Made by a program: the position numbers and the translations under genes
Source: Anniella stebbinsi
Lineage: Eukaryota; Chordata; Lepidosauria; Squamata; Anniellidae
Assembly: GCA_029215795.1 (NCBI GenBank)
Contig: JARDYH010000002.1
Span: 362,664,973-362,728,972 of the forward strand
DNA length: 64,000 bases
Reading direction: 5' to 3'
Shown here: in pieces, positions 34,401 to 41,008 of the stretch
Numbering within the stretch: position 1 is the stretch's first letter
How the letters are laid out: the number at the start of each line of letters is the position of its first letter
The notes under the pieces: generated by a model
The model's database searches: none
What the model was told of the DNA's origin: nothing
Seen by the model: only the letters and a program-made list of their open reading frames with translations

Positions 34401-35052
34401 TAGGATGACTTTACTGGATTGGTGATGTGAGAAAGGGAGATGTACGTATGTGTATGTAAGCAGAATCTTTTTAACAGCCCCTGCTTTTGGCCTCATGGAG
34501 AACAGACCCTGAGCCCAACGCCACCCATCCGTTTAAACCTCTTTCATGGTACTGCTTTCCTTCAGTTCTGGGCTACCCAGGGACACCTTGAAGGATTTTC
34601 TACCACAGATGCCAGTATTTTCCCACCCAGATACTTCCCTGGAGTGTGTCCAAGGCAGAACCTTTTCTGCAGCTTGAGGTGTCAGCAGTGAGATAAATGG
34701 GGGCATTAGATGCAGTGACTTAGAGCAGACAGGCAGCAGATGGAACCCTGGACTCAAGCCAGGCTTCGTGAGGTGGCAGGAAGAAGGCAGGGAAACTGGA
34801 CTGTTACTCAAAAATCATTACTGGGAGCCCATTATTAGCAAAGCTTGCAGAATAACTGGAAGTTAGTTGCAGGCACCAAATCAACCCCCTCCCCTTCCTT
34901 GATTTCAGCTACAGGCCTGGTGGAGAGGCATGATGGTCCGCAGATTCCTTGGTCCTTACAAGACTCTCAAGAAACTCCTGGAAGAAGAGCCAACAACCAA
35001 AGACAAAGGCAAGAAGGGCAAAGGCAAACCTGGAGCAAAGAAGAAAAAGTAA
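11935..35052 (+). CDS. IQCG: IQ domain-containing protein G (DRC9), whole coding gene
   Basis: IQCG is a subunit of the nexin-dynein regulatory complex of motile cilia and sperm flagella and binds calmodulin. Ten exons: 11935-11969, 16493-16640, 19289-19536, 22751-22879, 25763-25844, 27135-27296, 29204-29278, 30681-30812, 33263-33364, 34909-35052. They total 1257 nt, giving 418 residues (human is about 443). All borders are GT/AG and all phases agree. Residues 24-55 hold the conserved [23 protein letters not shown] segment. Residues about 150-371 are charged, Glu/Lys-rich coiled coil. Residues 372-385 ([14 protein letters not shown]) fit the IQ consensus exactly. The last ~26 residues are a Lys/Gly-rich tail. 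The main uncertainty is exon 1: if it is untranslated, the ATG at 16509 would give 401 residues. Confidence 0.93.
12270..12490 (-). mobile_element. L2-like LINE 3' end
   Basis: It starts with (ATTT)n, then 'tttttataccgcccaacagc', 'ctccctgggcggttcacaaa' and an A-rich stretch with 'cacaagcaggataaaaccag'. The same order recurs at 16.9, 21.3 and 57.0 kb, where RT-like coding follows. This copy is only the 3' UTR, in intron 1 of IQCG. Confidence 0.8.
12511..12605. mobile_element. Near-perfect 95-bp hairpin element
   Basis: The left arm GAGACAGAAAAAAAAGTCC continues into TACAACTCCCAGCATTCCCC. The right arm mirrors it as GGGGAATGCTGGGAGTTGTA and ends CCTGTCTC. The loop is about 15 bp. Weaker symmetry extends outward (GCATATATA / TATGCATAG), so the full element may span about 12491-12628. 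The arms carry a ZNF143-like ACTCCCAGCAT core. Confidence 0.88.
12880..12985 (+). repeat. Short interspersed repeat, copy 1
   Basis: 'aaatcctatacatgtctacg', 'taagttccattgagttcaac' and 'cttgctcccaggtgagtata' form a unit that partly recurs about 320 bp downstream. Family not identified. Confidence 0.5.
13205..13350 (+). repeat. Short interspersed repeat, copy 2
   Basis: 'cgttgaacttagtgggattt', 'ccttctgagtaaacatgcat' and 'gtatatgattgcaacc' are related to the 12.9 kb unit ('ccattgagttcaacagagctt', 'tgtgttaggatgcagtctt'). Confidence 0.5.
13390..14090 (+). mobile_element. Longest 'ggatcagacc' LINE-like copy
   Basis: About 700 bp without a large gap, from 'agaacctaagaagtgccatg' to 'cttttcccaaaagaggg'. 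It contains 'gtccagcattctgttcacac', 'gccatccaaattggtggcca' and 'gtacacagtattccaagtgt'. Shorter copies lie at 9.8, 10.05, 10.9 and 20.9-21.3 kb. No ORF of note. I take it as the 3' region of a non-LTR element. Confidence 0.7.
14725..14790. repeat. Short hairpin repeat, left half
   Basis: 'ccttccccaacctgatgccc' and 'tccaaatgtgttggactgca' are the left arm. The right arm is absent. Confidence 0.65.
15280..15570 (+). mobile_element. CR1-like LINE 3' end with 70-bp duplication
   Basis: It runs from 'ggacattaggaaaaacttcc' to 'ctactattctgtgattctat'. The segment from 15400 ('catctgtcagggatgcttta') to 15469 is repeated directly from 15470, a 70-bp tandem duplication inside the element. Confidence 0.92.
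15745..15802 (-). repeat. tRNA-derived SINE, 3' part, interrupted
   Basis: 'atggagctgcttgcaccaag' to 'tagccgagtatttactc' is SINE body on the minus strand. It continues after the MITE at 16086, so the SINE was split by insertion. Confidence 0.75.
15805..16083. mobile_element. 279-bp fold-back MITE bounded by TA
   Basis: The left arm (GGGTGCCCCTATGG, 'aaaagggaatttcagcaggt') is mirrored on the right ('acctgctgaaattccctttt', ending TATCACCC). TA flanks both ends (15803-15804, 16084-16085). It shares arms with 1850-2165 but differs near the ends and middle, so it is a second subfamily. Confidence 0.87.
16086..16235 (-). repeat. tRNA-derived SINE, 5' part, interrupted
   Basis: It resumes with 'ctctccagggtctctggcaa' and 'tcttccccagccctgcaact', then the head region to 'gatctatagcctc'. 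With 15745-15802 it makes one SINE. Confidence 0.75.
16493..16640 (+). CDS. IQCG: IQCG coding exon 2
   Basis: The acceptor is CTCTCTTTTGCCCAG and the donor AAT/GTAAGT. It encodes residues 12-61 and holds the most recognisable N-terminal block: [16 protein letters not shown] and [12 protein letters not shown]. It contains an alternative in-frame start at 16509. Confidence 0.93.
16855..17600 (-). mobile_element. L2-like LINE 3' end split by a TIR element
   Basis: 16855-16985 and 17209-17600 are one LINE copy. It has the (ATTT)n, 'ttataccgcccaatagccga' and 'cacaagcaggataaaaccaa' order, followed by remnants of RT C-terminal coding on the minus strand ('gcggctgtggaatgagctcc' read in reverse). The DNA at 16986-17202 is an inserted TIR element. 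Confidence 0.82.
16986..17202. mobile_element. 217-bp TIR element inside the LINE
   Basis: The left end TGGCTCAATTCGGACAAC and the right end GTCGTCCGAATTGAGCCA are inverted repeats. The flanks ATACAA (16980-16985) and ATATAA (17203-17208) look like a 6-bp target duplication with one mismatch. The paralogous LINE at 12.4 kb has a single ATATAA at the same point, which supports this as the empty site. It is related to the ~0.5 kb elements at 41.4, 55.2 and 61.8 kb. Confidence 0.85.
17700..17930 (-). repeat. tRNA-derived SINE
   Basis: 'gagctgcttaaactgagtca', 'ctggcagcagctctccaagg' and 'ttctacatgcaaagcatctg' mark a reverse-oriented full-length copy in IQCG intron 2. Confidence 0.8.
17955..18150 (-). 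repeat. tRNA-derived SINE
   Basis: 'gaagctgccttacactgagt', 'ggctctccagggtttcaggc' and 'gggaccttctgcatgtaaac' give a second reverse copy only ~25 bp from the first. Confidence 0.82.
18700..18790 (-). mobile_element. CR1-like LINE 3' tip
   Basis: 'agaatcatcgaatggtagag' followed by 'ttggaaggggcctataaggc' is the reverse complement of the CR1 end. A short hairpin-repeat fragment follows at 18790-18870 ('gaccattggccatgctggca'). Confidence 0.88.
19289..19536 (+). CDS. IQCG: IQCG coding exon 3
   Basis: The acceptor is CTCCCTGTTCAG and the donor CAG/GTGAGA. It encodes residues 62-143 ([20 protein letters not shown] to [10 protein letters not shown]) and ends phase 2. It is an amphipathic, charged region matching the mammalian protein mainly at 'LKKVQADRQ'. 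This is the longest coding exon at 248 nt. Confidence 0.92.
19660..19697 (+). repeat. (GT)n microsatellite
   Basis: About 17 perfect GT repeats, roughly 125 bp after the exon 3 donor. Length is likely polymorphic. Confidence 0.95.
20420..20655 (-). repeat. MIR/CORE-like SINE
   Basis: 'tatataccgccttttttctc', 'caaggaacccgaggcggtgt', 'aaccctgtgaggtaggctgg' and the terminal 'agccactacactacacc' give, in reverse, a tRNA-like head, CORE and LINE-like tail. A plus-strand relative is at 60.3 kb. Confidence 0.75.
20925..21285 (+). repeat. 'ggatcagacc' repeats, two copies
   Basis: 'ggtggatcagaccagcatct' and 'ctagatcagaccaaggccac' start two truncated units, each continuing into 'cagcatcctgtt' and 'ctggtattcagaggtacact' type text. 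Confidence 0.72.
21287..22315 (-). mobile_element. L2-like LINE 3' end with RT coding
   Basis: The 3' end is (GTTT)n(ATTT)n and 'taccaccccatagccgaact'. Upstream on the minus strand are an A-rich 3' UTR, then coding for the tail of the reverse-transcriptase ORF. It is the longest LINE copy here, about 1 kb and 5'-truncated at 22315, in IQCG intron 3. Confidence 0.87.
21865..22314 (-). pseudogene. Reverse-transcriptase C-terminal fragment (non-LTR)
   Basis: About 149 codons are open. Motifs include [44 protein letters not shown] and [12 protein letters not shown], which are typical of the region after the RT catalytic core in L2/CR1-type elements. The catalytic motif itself lies upstream of the truncation. 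A frame break near 21865 separates it from the end coding '[10 protein letters not shown]' at 21520-21741. It is not a host gene. Confidence 0.85.
22316..22425. repeat. Short hairpin repeat
   Basis: 'ccatggctggctgggggacg', 'tgaaagttgtacgcca' and 'gcaccaggttggggaaggct' form the right part of the family, abutting the LINE truncation point. Confidence 0.65.
22751..22879 (+). CDS. IQCG: IQCG coding exon 4
   Basis: The acceptor is CTTACCTGGCAG and the donor CTCAG/GTAAGG. It encodes residues 144-186: [20 protein letters not shown] to SIHDLVL, then a split Arg. It aligns with the mammalian 'DRQFFSDVIADTIKEL' and 'HFYDIIAREE' segments. Confidence 0.94.
22890..25750. other. IQCG intron 4, no gene seen
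   Basis: About 2.9 kb of intron. A G-rich run lies at 24293-24305. Parts at 22.97-23.27 kb and 24.48-24.60 kb have unusual CpG content and imperfect inverted symmetry ('gttagcagctctaaccg'), so old DNA elements are possible. No exon was recognised. Confidence 0.45.
25763..25844 (+). CDS. IQCG: IQCG coding exon 5
   Basis: The acceptor is CCCAATTTCTAG and the donor CTGCAG/GTGGGT. It encodes (R)[20 protein letters not shown] and EKEYELQ, residues 187-214: the start of the long coiled coil and close to mammalian 'EEKGRKQIISLQKQL'. Confidence 0.95.
25898..25926 (+). repeat. (GT)n microsatellite
   Basis: About 13 GT units, 55 bp after the exon 5 donor. A shorter (CA)8 lies at 26815-26831 in the same intron. 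Confidence 0.9.
27135..27296 (+). CDS. IQCG: IQCG coding exon 6
   Basis: The acceptor is CTTCTTCCCAAG and the donor ATTGAG/GTGAGC. It encodes residues 215-268, including [20 protein letters not shown] and [20 protein letters not shown]. This is the best conserved coiled-coil exon, near-identical to mammals over '[11 protein letters not shown]'. Confidence 0.96.
27360..27600. repeat. Hairpin half and MIR-like SINE fragment
   Basis: 27360-27420 carries 'ccaaacctccggatgtgttg' and 'ctacagctcccag' (hairpin family). 27465-27600 carries 'ccctgtgaggcaggctgctg' and 'ttgaagcccagctctctagc' (reverse MIR/CORE-like). Confidence 0.6.
27640..28150 (+). repeat. Unclassified repeat-like block with AATAAA
   Basis: About 500 bp unlike its surroundings: 'cgatcccagagtccgccgca', 'agagacggtcagctcagcta', 'gaaagaccgccgcctttgtt', then 'ttcactgaataaagctttga'. 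The composition and the poly(A) signal near one end suggest an LTR or other retroelement fragment. There is only one copy here and no terminal repeat is visible. Confidence 0.35.
28475..28650 (-). repeat. tRNA-derived SINE
   Basis: 'cagcagctctccggggcctt', 'gaagctgggaccttctgcat' and 'gcaaagcatctgcttaccac' are the reverse complement of the SINE. Confidence 0.82.
29204..29278 (+). CDS. IQCG: IQCG coding exon 7
   Basis: The acceptor is CCTCCCATCACAG and the donor AATA/GTGAGT. It encodes 25 residues, [20 protein letters not shown] to KQQQI, 269-293. The final Ile is absent from the mammalian protein as I recall it (…QQ then KLEERLEFW), so this exon end may be one codon longer. Confidence 0.92.
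29834..30022 (+). mobile_element. Half of a TA-bounded fold-back MITE
   Basis: TA then GGGTGACCAGATAAAATCC and the same left arm as 1850-2010, ending after 'cacaacagttaaaggtgcag'. A short segment of the other subfamily follows ('gagtgaccatatacaaaaga'). The right arm is lost. A short hairpin-repeat remnant follows to about 30110. Confidence 0.8.
30242..30254 (+). repeat. Poly-G run
   Basis: Thirteen consecutive G. Length is uncertain in most sequencing chemistries. Confidence 0.8.
30681..30812 (+). CDS. IQCG: IQCG coding exon 8
   Basis: The acceptor is TCACAAACAG and the donor AAACAG/GTAGGA. It encodes residues 294-337: [44 protein letters not shown]. It matches mammalian 'LEERLEFWMEKYDKDTE'. 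Confidence 0.96.
31330..31436. repeat. Short hairpin repeat, intact
   Basis: GACTACAGCTCCCAGCATC pairs with GATGCTGGGAGTTGTAATCC around a ~10-bp loop. The outer arms 'ctggtcctctccagttgtgt' and 'acatttagagggcaccag' also pair. Confidence 0.8.
31434..31489 (+). repeat. (GTT)n(ATT)n microsatellite
   Basis: Five GTT then about 13 ATT repeats, directly between the hairpin repeat and the LINE 3' end. Confidence 0.95.
31490..31900 (+). mobile_element. L2-like LINE 3' end with RT tail coding
   Basis: The plus strand is open from 31490 to the TAA near 31786 and encodes [39 protein letters not shown] and [18 protein letters not shown]. This is the classic end of a non-LTR RT ORF. A short 3' UTR with 'cgaaaggagaggcgggttat' precedes the triplet repeat. 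The frame is intact, so it is moderately young. Confidence 0.85.
31904..32048 (+). repeat. (TTC)n(CTC)n polypyrimidine tract
   Basis: About 145 bp of pure pyrimidine: roughly 20 TTC, then CTC and mixed CTT/CTC units. It follows the LINE 3' end and may have grown from its tail. Mirror-symmetric GAA/TTC tracts can form triplex DNA. Confidence 0.95.
32317..32520 (-). mobile_element. LINE 3' end with (GTT)n tail
   Basis: (ATT)n(GTT)n at 32317-32352, then 'atttatatcccgccttttcc' and 'gggactcaaggcggttttac', then an A-rich 3' UTR in reverse. Confidence 0.8.
33263..33364 (+). CDS. IQCG: IQCG coding exon 9
   Basis: The acceptor is TTGCTTTTTGCAG and the donor TTGAAG/GTAAGA. It encodes residues 338-371: [34 protein letters not shown]. 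This is the end of the coiled coil before the IQ motif. Confidence 0.95.
33485..33765. repeat. Short hairpin repeats
   Basis: 'caacctccaaatgttttgga', 'ctacacctcccacgatccct' and 'gctgatgggagctatacttc' form one copy at 33630-33755. A degraded second lies at 33485-33600 ('gcaggggtggggaacttccc'). Confidence 0.7.
34010..34135. repeat. Short hairpin repeat
   Basis: 'aggggtggacaatttgtggc', 'ccctccagatgttttggcca' and 'gacgggagttgtgaccctcc' form another copy in IQCG intron 9. Confidence 0.7.
34909..35052 (+). CDS. IQCG: IQCG last coding exon with IQ motif
   Basis: The acceptor is CCTTGATTTCAG. It encodes residues 372-418 and [17 protein letters not shown] fits [FILV]Qxxx[RK]Gxxx[RK]xx[FILVWY], the calmodulin-binding IQ consensus, at every fixed position. 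It is followed by [11 protein letters not shown] and a Lys/Gly tail ending KKKK, as in mammals. Confidence 0.97.
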   Translation, partial: LQAWWRGMMVRRFLGPYKTLKKLLEEEPTTKDKGKKGKGKPGAKKKK

Positions 35053-35154
35053 TGGGAACAGAGTCCGGCACCCTGTTCACACTGAGCTTTGGGGCAACGG
35101 GGGGGTGGGGGGGGGATGGGACAATGTTATGTATTTGCCATGAGGGTTAGAAAC

Positions 35155-35160
35155 AATAAA
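35155..35160 (+). terminator. IQCG: IQCG polyadenylation signal AATAAA
   Basis: AATAAA lies 102 nt after the IQCG stop codon, giving a short 3' UTR of about 120-130 nt. Confidence 0.85.
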
Positions 35161-35338
35161 ACTTTGAACACTCAGTTCTACCATCTTGCAGAGAGGATAC
35201 TGCTGTTTTTGATCCCAGCCAGTAAAGGAGCTTTGAAGCGAGTGGCTGTTTTTCTTGTCGTGGAAGCGAGCAGCCCATATGAACACAGGCGAACACCCAA
35301 ACTTTCTGTATGAATTATTCTGGAATACAATGCAATCT

Positions 35339-35882
35339 TTTATTTTGATTTTCCCCAGAGTTCAGGGAAGCAGCCAAAATAATGTGTATTTTGATCTTCT
35401 GAAGCCCAGTGGTCTGTCATCTTCACGGATCTGGGTGATAGCCATTTTATAGAGAATTGTCGCCCTGAGGATTAATTTCTCTCTTACGTATGTAATGAAT
35501 TAGAGGTACAACCACATGAAATGTATCTGCTGAAAATTAACTTTGAATTCCATGAGAAGTTATATGAAGATTTGCCCTAAACAATAGCAGTAGTGATCAG
35601 TGTGTGTGTAAACTAGCAAAACCAAATAATGTATTACTATGTTACTTGCTCTGAATAGACATACACACTGAATACGCAGGATAGGATTCTAACTTCAGTG
35701 TACTGTAACTTCCTAGCCCGTTATTTGAAAATGTGATGCCAAAATTGGAAGTAACTGAATTCGTCTGCCCGCCTGCCCCGCCCCTAAGAAACAATCAAGG
35801 ACACTTGAGACCCAGGACAGACCTGCTTCAGAATAAATGTTCCTGTTCACAGAGGCAAGTTTTAAAGCTTTAGCCTTTATTT
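35339..35882 (-). terminator. LRCH3: Candidate LRCH3 polyadenylation signals
   Basis: On the minus strand AATAAA occurs at 35882-35877 and 35344-35339. Either could end the LRCH3 transcript, only 0.2-0.7 kb from the IQCG poly(A) site on the other strand. A third candidate is at 36892-36887. I cannot choose between them from sequence alone. Confidence 0.4.
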
Positions 35883-38800
35883 CAAATCACCCAGGTTTGG
35901 AGTTTATAATATCATGTGCGCTAGAAATTGACTGGTAGCAATTTAAAATAAAGTACATGATATTATGATGTTTATACTTGATAAGTCTTTGAAAACTATG
36001 GAATGTATTTACAGACATACAAATACAGGAAAGAACTTTTTAAAAATCCTTTAGCTACAATACTAATTACACGTTTACAGTCTGCAGAAACAACAAGAGT
36101 GACGTCTTGATCCTCTGGACATTCTGCCAAGTGCCAGCCCAAGGGAAAATGGATATGTGTGTTGGTGTGCGTTGAAAATTTGGGGCTTTCAAAAGCTCTG
36201 CAAAACATTAAAAAAACCAAAACCACCCAAATTAACTGAGGAAACCCCACTGTTCCTAAAGCAAAACTTTTAAAAGAACCATTCCAAGATATAATAGCAC
36301 CAGTCATTACTGAACAGCCATGGAAAGTTTCCTTAAATGTTTTGCAGCAGAAACTTGTCACTTTGCAAGAGACGGTCTTGAGATACCTTTAATGAACTTC
36401 AGTAGAGGTTTTTTTTACAGCTGCTTCCCCTATAAGGCTATGCTCTTCTTTTGATTAACCATTAACAAAAAAGGAGTCAGATACTCTCCATCTATGCAGA
36501 GGCAATGAAGAGGGAGGTGAAAAGCAACTTATTTCTTGTTAACTGTGCAAATACTCCCTAGGACATGTAGAGGTTATCGTGTCTGATCCAGTAAGAATTT
36601 GAATAGAAAGAAAAGAAGCAATGTGTATCTGCTTCCACGCAGCCCCTAATTCGATCCACACTGTCTTTTCCTGTCACTATGTGGGGGAATTCACTGAAAT
36701 TAGATAGACTGAATGAGCTTGATGAATAATAGTTTCTACAGCCAGTGCTCAATGGAGAAGCTGAGATCTGGCTTGCTTATCAAGTGATTGCTGCAGTAAT
36801 CATCATGCAATGGGTTTCTCCTCTTGTTCCCTACCAGACGAGATAAAATGGCCATACATTTTATGCAATGTAAAGGAAGGGGATACCTTTTTATTGCTCT
36901 TCAAAAATCAGTCCGATGAGAACAAGTAAAGCTTTCAGGCTTACAAAAATATACTCTTCACGCTGGTGGAGGAAATAGGAATCGAACTATACAGACTGGC
37001 CTTTGCTGGAACAGTCGTGAGTGAACCGTTTCTCTTGTAAGATGAACCTAGAAGTGTACGTTCTGGAATGTAAATCTACCTGGTTTAACATCACTGATTC
37101 TCACAATATTCACAGTTGCTTGATACTGTTTGGGGATATGGGTAATAAAATGGAAGGATGTATATAAACCTTATGTCCAGAATGGGGGACCCATTCCACT
37201 GATATTCCTCAGAAGACAAGGACAATCACATACTGTTGCTTCAACACACAAAATAAAATTGTATACACTTTTTGTTAAAACCTCTTTTCACTGAGTACAG
37301 GAAAAATTGCACATAAATATAACACAAAAAAATTCTCAAGCTATTTAAAACTTGCAACAGAAAACTCAAAGTGGTTTTTTTTTTTTTTTGGTATAATACA
37401 TTAAAAATAAACCGTAACTTGAAAAGATCCATTATTTGTGACATGCTGTTAACACCCATTTGAGGTGGAGCGCTTTTGCCATCACGAAACCATACAACTG
37501 AGTCAAACTGATGTAGCCACATTAAACTGCACACTTAAAAAGATAAAAGGAAACTTGTCATATCCTTACATGTCTGGGTGCTGGTTTGTGTGGGGAGACA
37601 TTAGCACCGGCTTGTGCTGTTTTTTTCCCAGGCAGTTAAATCCAGGGCATTGCAGGCAGAAGAGCTGCAGTGGCAGCCCAATGGCACCACTGAAGGTCTT
37701 GCAGTGGGACCCCATGCCAGCCACTGGCAGAGCCACTACAGTGCTGCATATAGGCAGTTGCATGTCTTTGGTAGATTACTGTTCCCTCTGTGTCCTTTTG
37801 CACAGCATGGGGAGTTCCTGGCCCTTGAAAGGCAGCAGGGCTGTTGTGAGCCAGGATCAACCCACCTTTGTAAGAATGAAGGGGTGTGGGTGGGTGTTCT
37901 TCTCCACTTGGCATGCACTGGGTTGAGCTTCTCTTGCATTAAGCTCCCAACAATGCTTTTTTGCTGCAGCTAAAGCTGATCTACAGAACCCAACGTAACA
38001 TGCAGGCTGAGCAGTCTCAGCAAAGGATTGCCCCTCAGACACACGAAGATGGTTTTAAGGTATATAAATTTGCCATTTTTGGTGACTTGGGCCGAACCTC
38101 TAAAACTGTTCCATGTAAAAGCAAAACCAAAACCGTTTCATATATTTTTTAAAAAAGTGCAGGAGTGTGGTAGCAAAATACTAACCTTCACGAAATGCCC
38201 ATCTTCTATCAACCTTGTTTGCTTCCCTCCATTCTGAAAAGACCTTGCTAGTATAAATAACCCAAAACCACAGATGTGTATTGAACAGACTGCTAAGGGT
38301 TGGTAAAGCAGAGCGGAGGTTCAGCAGGGTGAAAATCGGCCAGTCGAAATAGGAACTAAATATCCTGCAGCGTGAGAATTCAGGAGAAAGCCGTTCAGAA
38401 CGCTGTGCAAGAACCATACGTCCCTGTCCTAATCAAAGGTCCGTGAGGGCTGCAGAATTCTTGCCTGCACCATTCAAACAGAAAATGTGAGGGCCTTCAA
38501 TGTCTCTGCTACATCTGATGTCATCCTTCAAGAATCTCTTCTTCTCTACAAAACCACGCAGCAAAACACCAGACACAGCTTTCGCAACAGGACAGGCATT
38601 TTTTGTGGCATGTCTGTCAAGCGCTTGCAGACCCTGAGGCAGCCCTCGCTGAAAGATTTTTTAATTATTATTTCAAACCTATGCTACTGTTTTGCTTAAA
38701 ATATTCTTCATCTGTTTTAGAAGAGCGGCGGGGTGGGTGGGGGAAGTTTCACAAACGTAAGGATTAAATGGCCTCCTGCACTGATACAGGAACCTAGCGA

Positions 38801-40861
38801 GGCAAAACTCAGCAGAAAGAGAATCAACATTAAAACTAAGCAACTGCAGCTATAGAGGGAAGGGAGGGTGATCGGGATGCCCTAGGCAGATGTCCCCATC
38901 CAAAGCCCAGGGGAACTAAAAAGAACTGTTAAAAAAAAAGTTCATTTATACTTTCTTTCAACAGGAGTTGATGCACCTCAAGAAAAGAAGCAAGAGTTAA
39001 GTCTGGCTTCTGTTTCTAGATCCCTCAATCTGTTGCCTACCGTCTTCAATTAGTCTATCCTCTTGCCTCCTCTTTGTCTCGCCACCTCTCATGAAATCTC
39101 AGTATTTCCTGGTCTATTACAAGCCCTTCACATACAGAACACATCCGGGTCTCCCCCATTTCAGTTACAAGTTGTGTTTAACTCCTCAAGAATCCGTATT
39201 GAGAGCAGCGCTTCACCTTGGAACTACGAGAAGGCATAATGCACAGGGTCCGCAGCTTCCTCTGTAATGTTGCAAAAGATGGGGGTGGTCTTAGATTGCA
39301 CACTGCCTCCCTAAGGGATGGCAAAGTTTGCCTGTACTACGGACAGTATTTTGATTGCTCAGCTTGTTAGGCTTTTATCTTTTTAGTCGTGGGATTAGCA
39401 CAGCCTTTGGCACACGACTTCCAGGCCCTGCAACTGGCTCCACCTGGAAGTGTCCTGTTAATATGAGGTGGAGGGGTTGTGTCTGGTTTCCCAACTAGGA
39501 GACGTTTCAATGATATGATTCCCAAACCTACACATGCTGTGGAACCTTAGCCCAGAGCAGGGACATCCTGGGGAAAACACTAGAAGTTGCCTAAGCCTGC
39601 CTTTCCCACAGCAGCAGGGATCTGGTACAGGCAGACTCAGGGAACTGTGGACAGATTCAATATTAGATTCAAGTGGATCCCAACTCATGTGCTTTCTGGG
39701 CAGATTGCTTTTTAAAAAGCACTAACATGGTTTTCAGCTTCATCTGTATACTTTGAAAAGCTACTTTTGGGCTGCCTTTAAAGATGGAATCACACCCTTA
39801 AAGGTATGTTTTCCTGTACGTGTAAAGGGAGGCGATGAATGAGGAGGAGAATAGATGGAGTGGGGTGGGGTAGGAAGAGTGCAGAAATGGAAAAAGCCGG
39901 ATTAAACCATGTGCACGAAAAAAAAAATCCCACTTAAAAGCTTTCCTTTCAAATCCACTGAAGAGCACCTTTTTCTCTGCAACGCCAAACAGGCCACCAC
40001 TGACTTCAATAATCTACTCTGTTCTCCAGTTAACCCGTTTTTGAAATGCATAGGTCAAGGGCTCTGTTTGCTTCTAAAGGAAAAGGCATTTGTGGGTTGC
40101 TTCAACAACGGAAGTTAAATTCGTACCAGGAATCTCTCTCCCCAGGAATCTGTGTAATTAATTTATAGAACAACCACGTCATGTTGAATTTCTCATGCTG
40201 TCCTGTGAAGCAGAATGCCAGAGGAAGATCCTCCGTTAAGAAGCATTATTCCTGTACGAAAATCCAGTGGGGTGATATCCAAAATGGAAAATGATCAAAC
40301 AATTAGGTGTATGCTTCAGGAGTACTGGCTGAAGAATGCAGGTAGGTTCATAAAGGTGGGTTCATAAAGGTGGGTTCATAAAGGGTACAGTCCAAAAGAT
40401 GCGCCCTCCAGGCAGGCCTTGCTGAAACAAAGAAAAGGATCGCCAAAAAAAGTATTTCTTATTTGAATTAGACATACTAGGAATCTCACCTTTTTCTACC
40501 ATGTATGTTTCTGGGATGAGAAGCCATCTCCTTTCTCTACCCACACGGCCGTTTGTTGTTTTGCAGTCGTATTTAAAAATGAAGCCAACAGCCGGTGAAA
40601 TTCTTCCCCCAATTCCCACCCTTCTGTCCCAGCAAAACTCAATTTACAAAGAACATTAAAAAAAAAGTTCAGTGGAAACTTTTGCGACCTCCAAAAAAAG
40701 TGGAGAAATGGGAAAAAAAAATATTCCCGTCAGGAATCCCGGATACAGATTTCCTTCTTCGGACACAGCGCCGCCTGTGTCTGGACGCGCTGCACCAGCA
40801 GTCAAGTCCGGGCGTTCTTCAGCTTGGTCAAGGGGAAAAAAGGACAAGGCGTCTGGGAACG
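35880..40861 (-). other. LRCH3: Putative LRCH3 3' UTR, repeat-poor
   Basis: No LINE, SINE or MITE was recognised across about 5 kb, in contrast to the repeat density in the flanking introns. There is no open reading frame of note. The most economical reading is a long 3' untranslated exon continuous with the last LRCH3 coding exon, possibly with several poly(A) sites. Confidence 0.5.
40341..40384 (+). repeat. 14-bp tandem repeat, three copies
   Basis: AGGTGGGTTCATAA repeats three times, the first copy with one change (AGGTAGGTTCATAA). Confidence 0.9.
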
Positions 40862-41008
40862 TTACACAGCAGCCAAGTGATGTTGCTGCTGGTGCTGGTG
40901 CTGGTGCTGCTGTTTTGGGGGAGCCCATTCCAGAAGTGCCTGCACAGTCTCCGCCACCCGTGTCAACCCTCTCTCTTCTAATATATGCAGAGGCAAACAT
41001 AATCGCTC
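40862..41008 (-). CDS. LRCH3: LRCH3 last coding exon
   Basis: The acceptor is TTTCCCCATGTAG. It encodes ERLCLPLHILEERGLTRVAE, TVQALLEWAPPK, then QQHQHQHQQQHH, then LAAV and TAA. It completes the CH domain. The His/Gln run (40877-40912) is coded by CAG/CAC/CAA repeats. Confidence 0.96.
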   Translation of the reverse strand, partial: ERLCLPLHILEERGLTRVAETVQALLEWAPPKQQHQHQHQQQHHLAAV

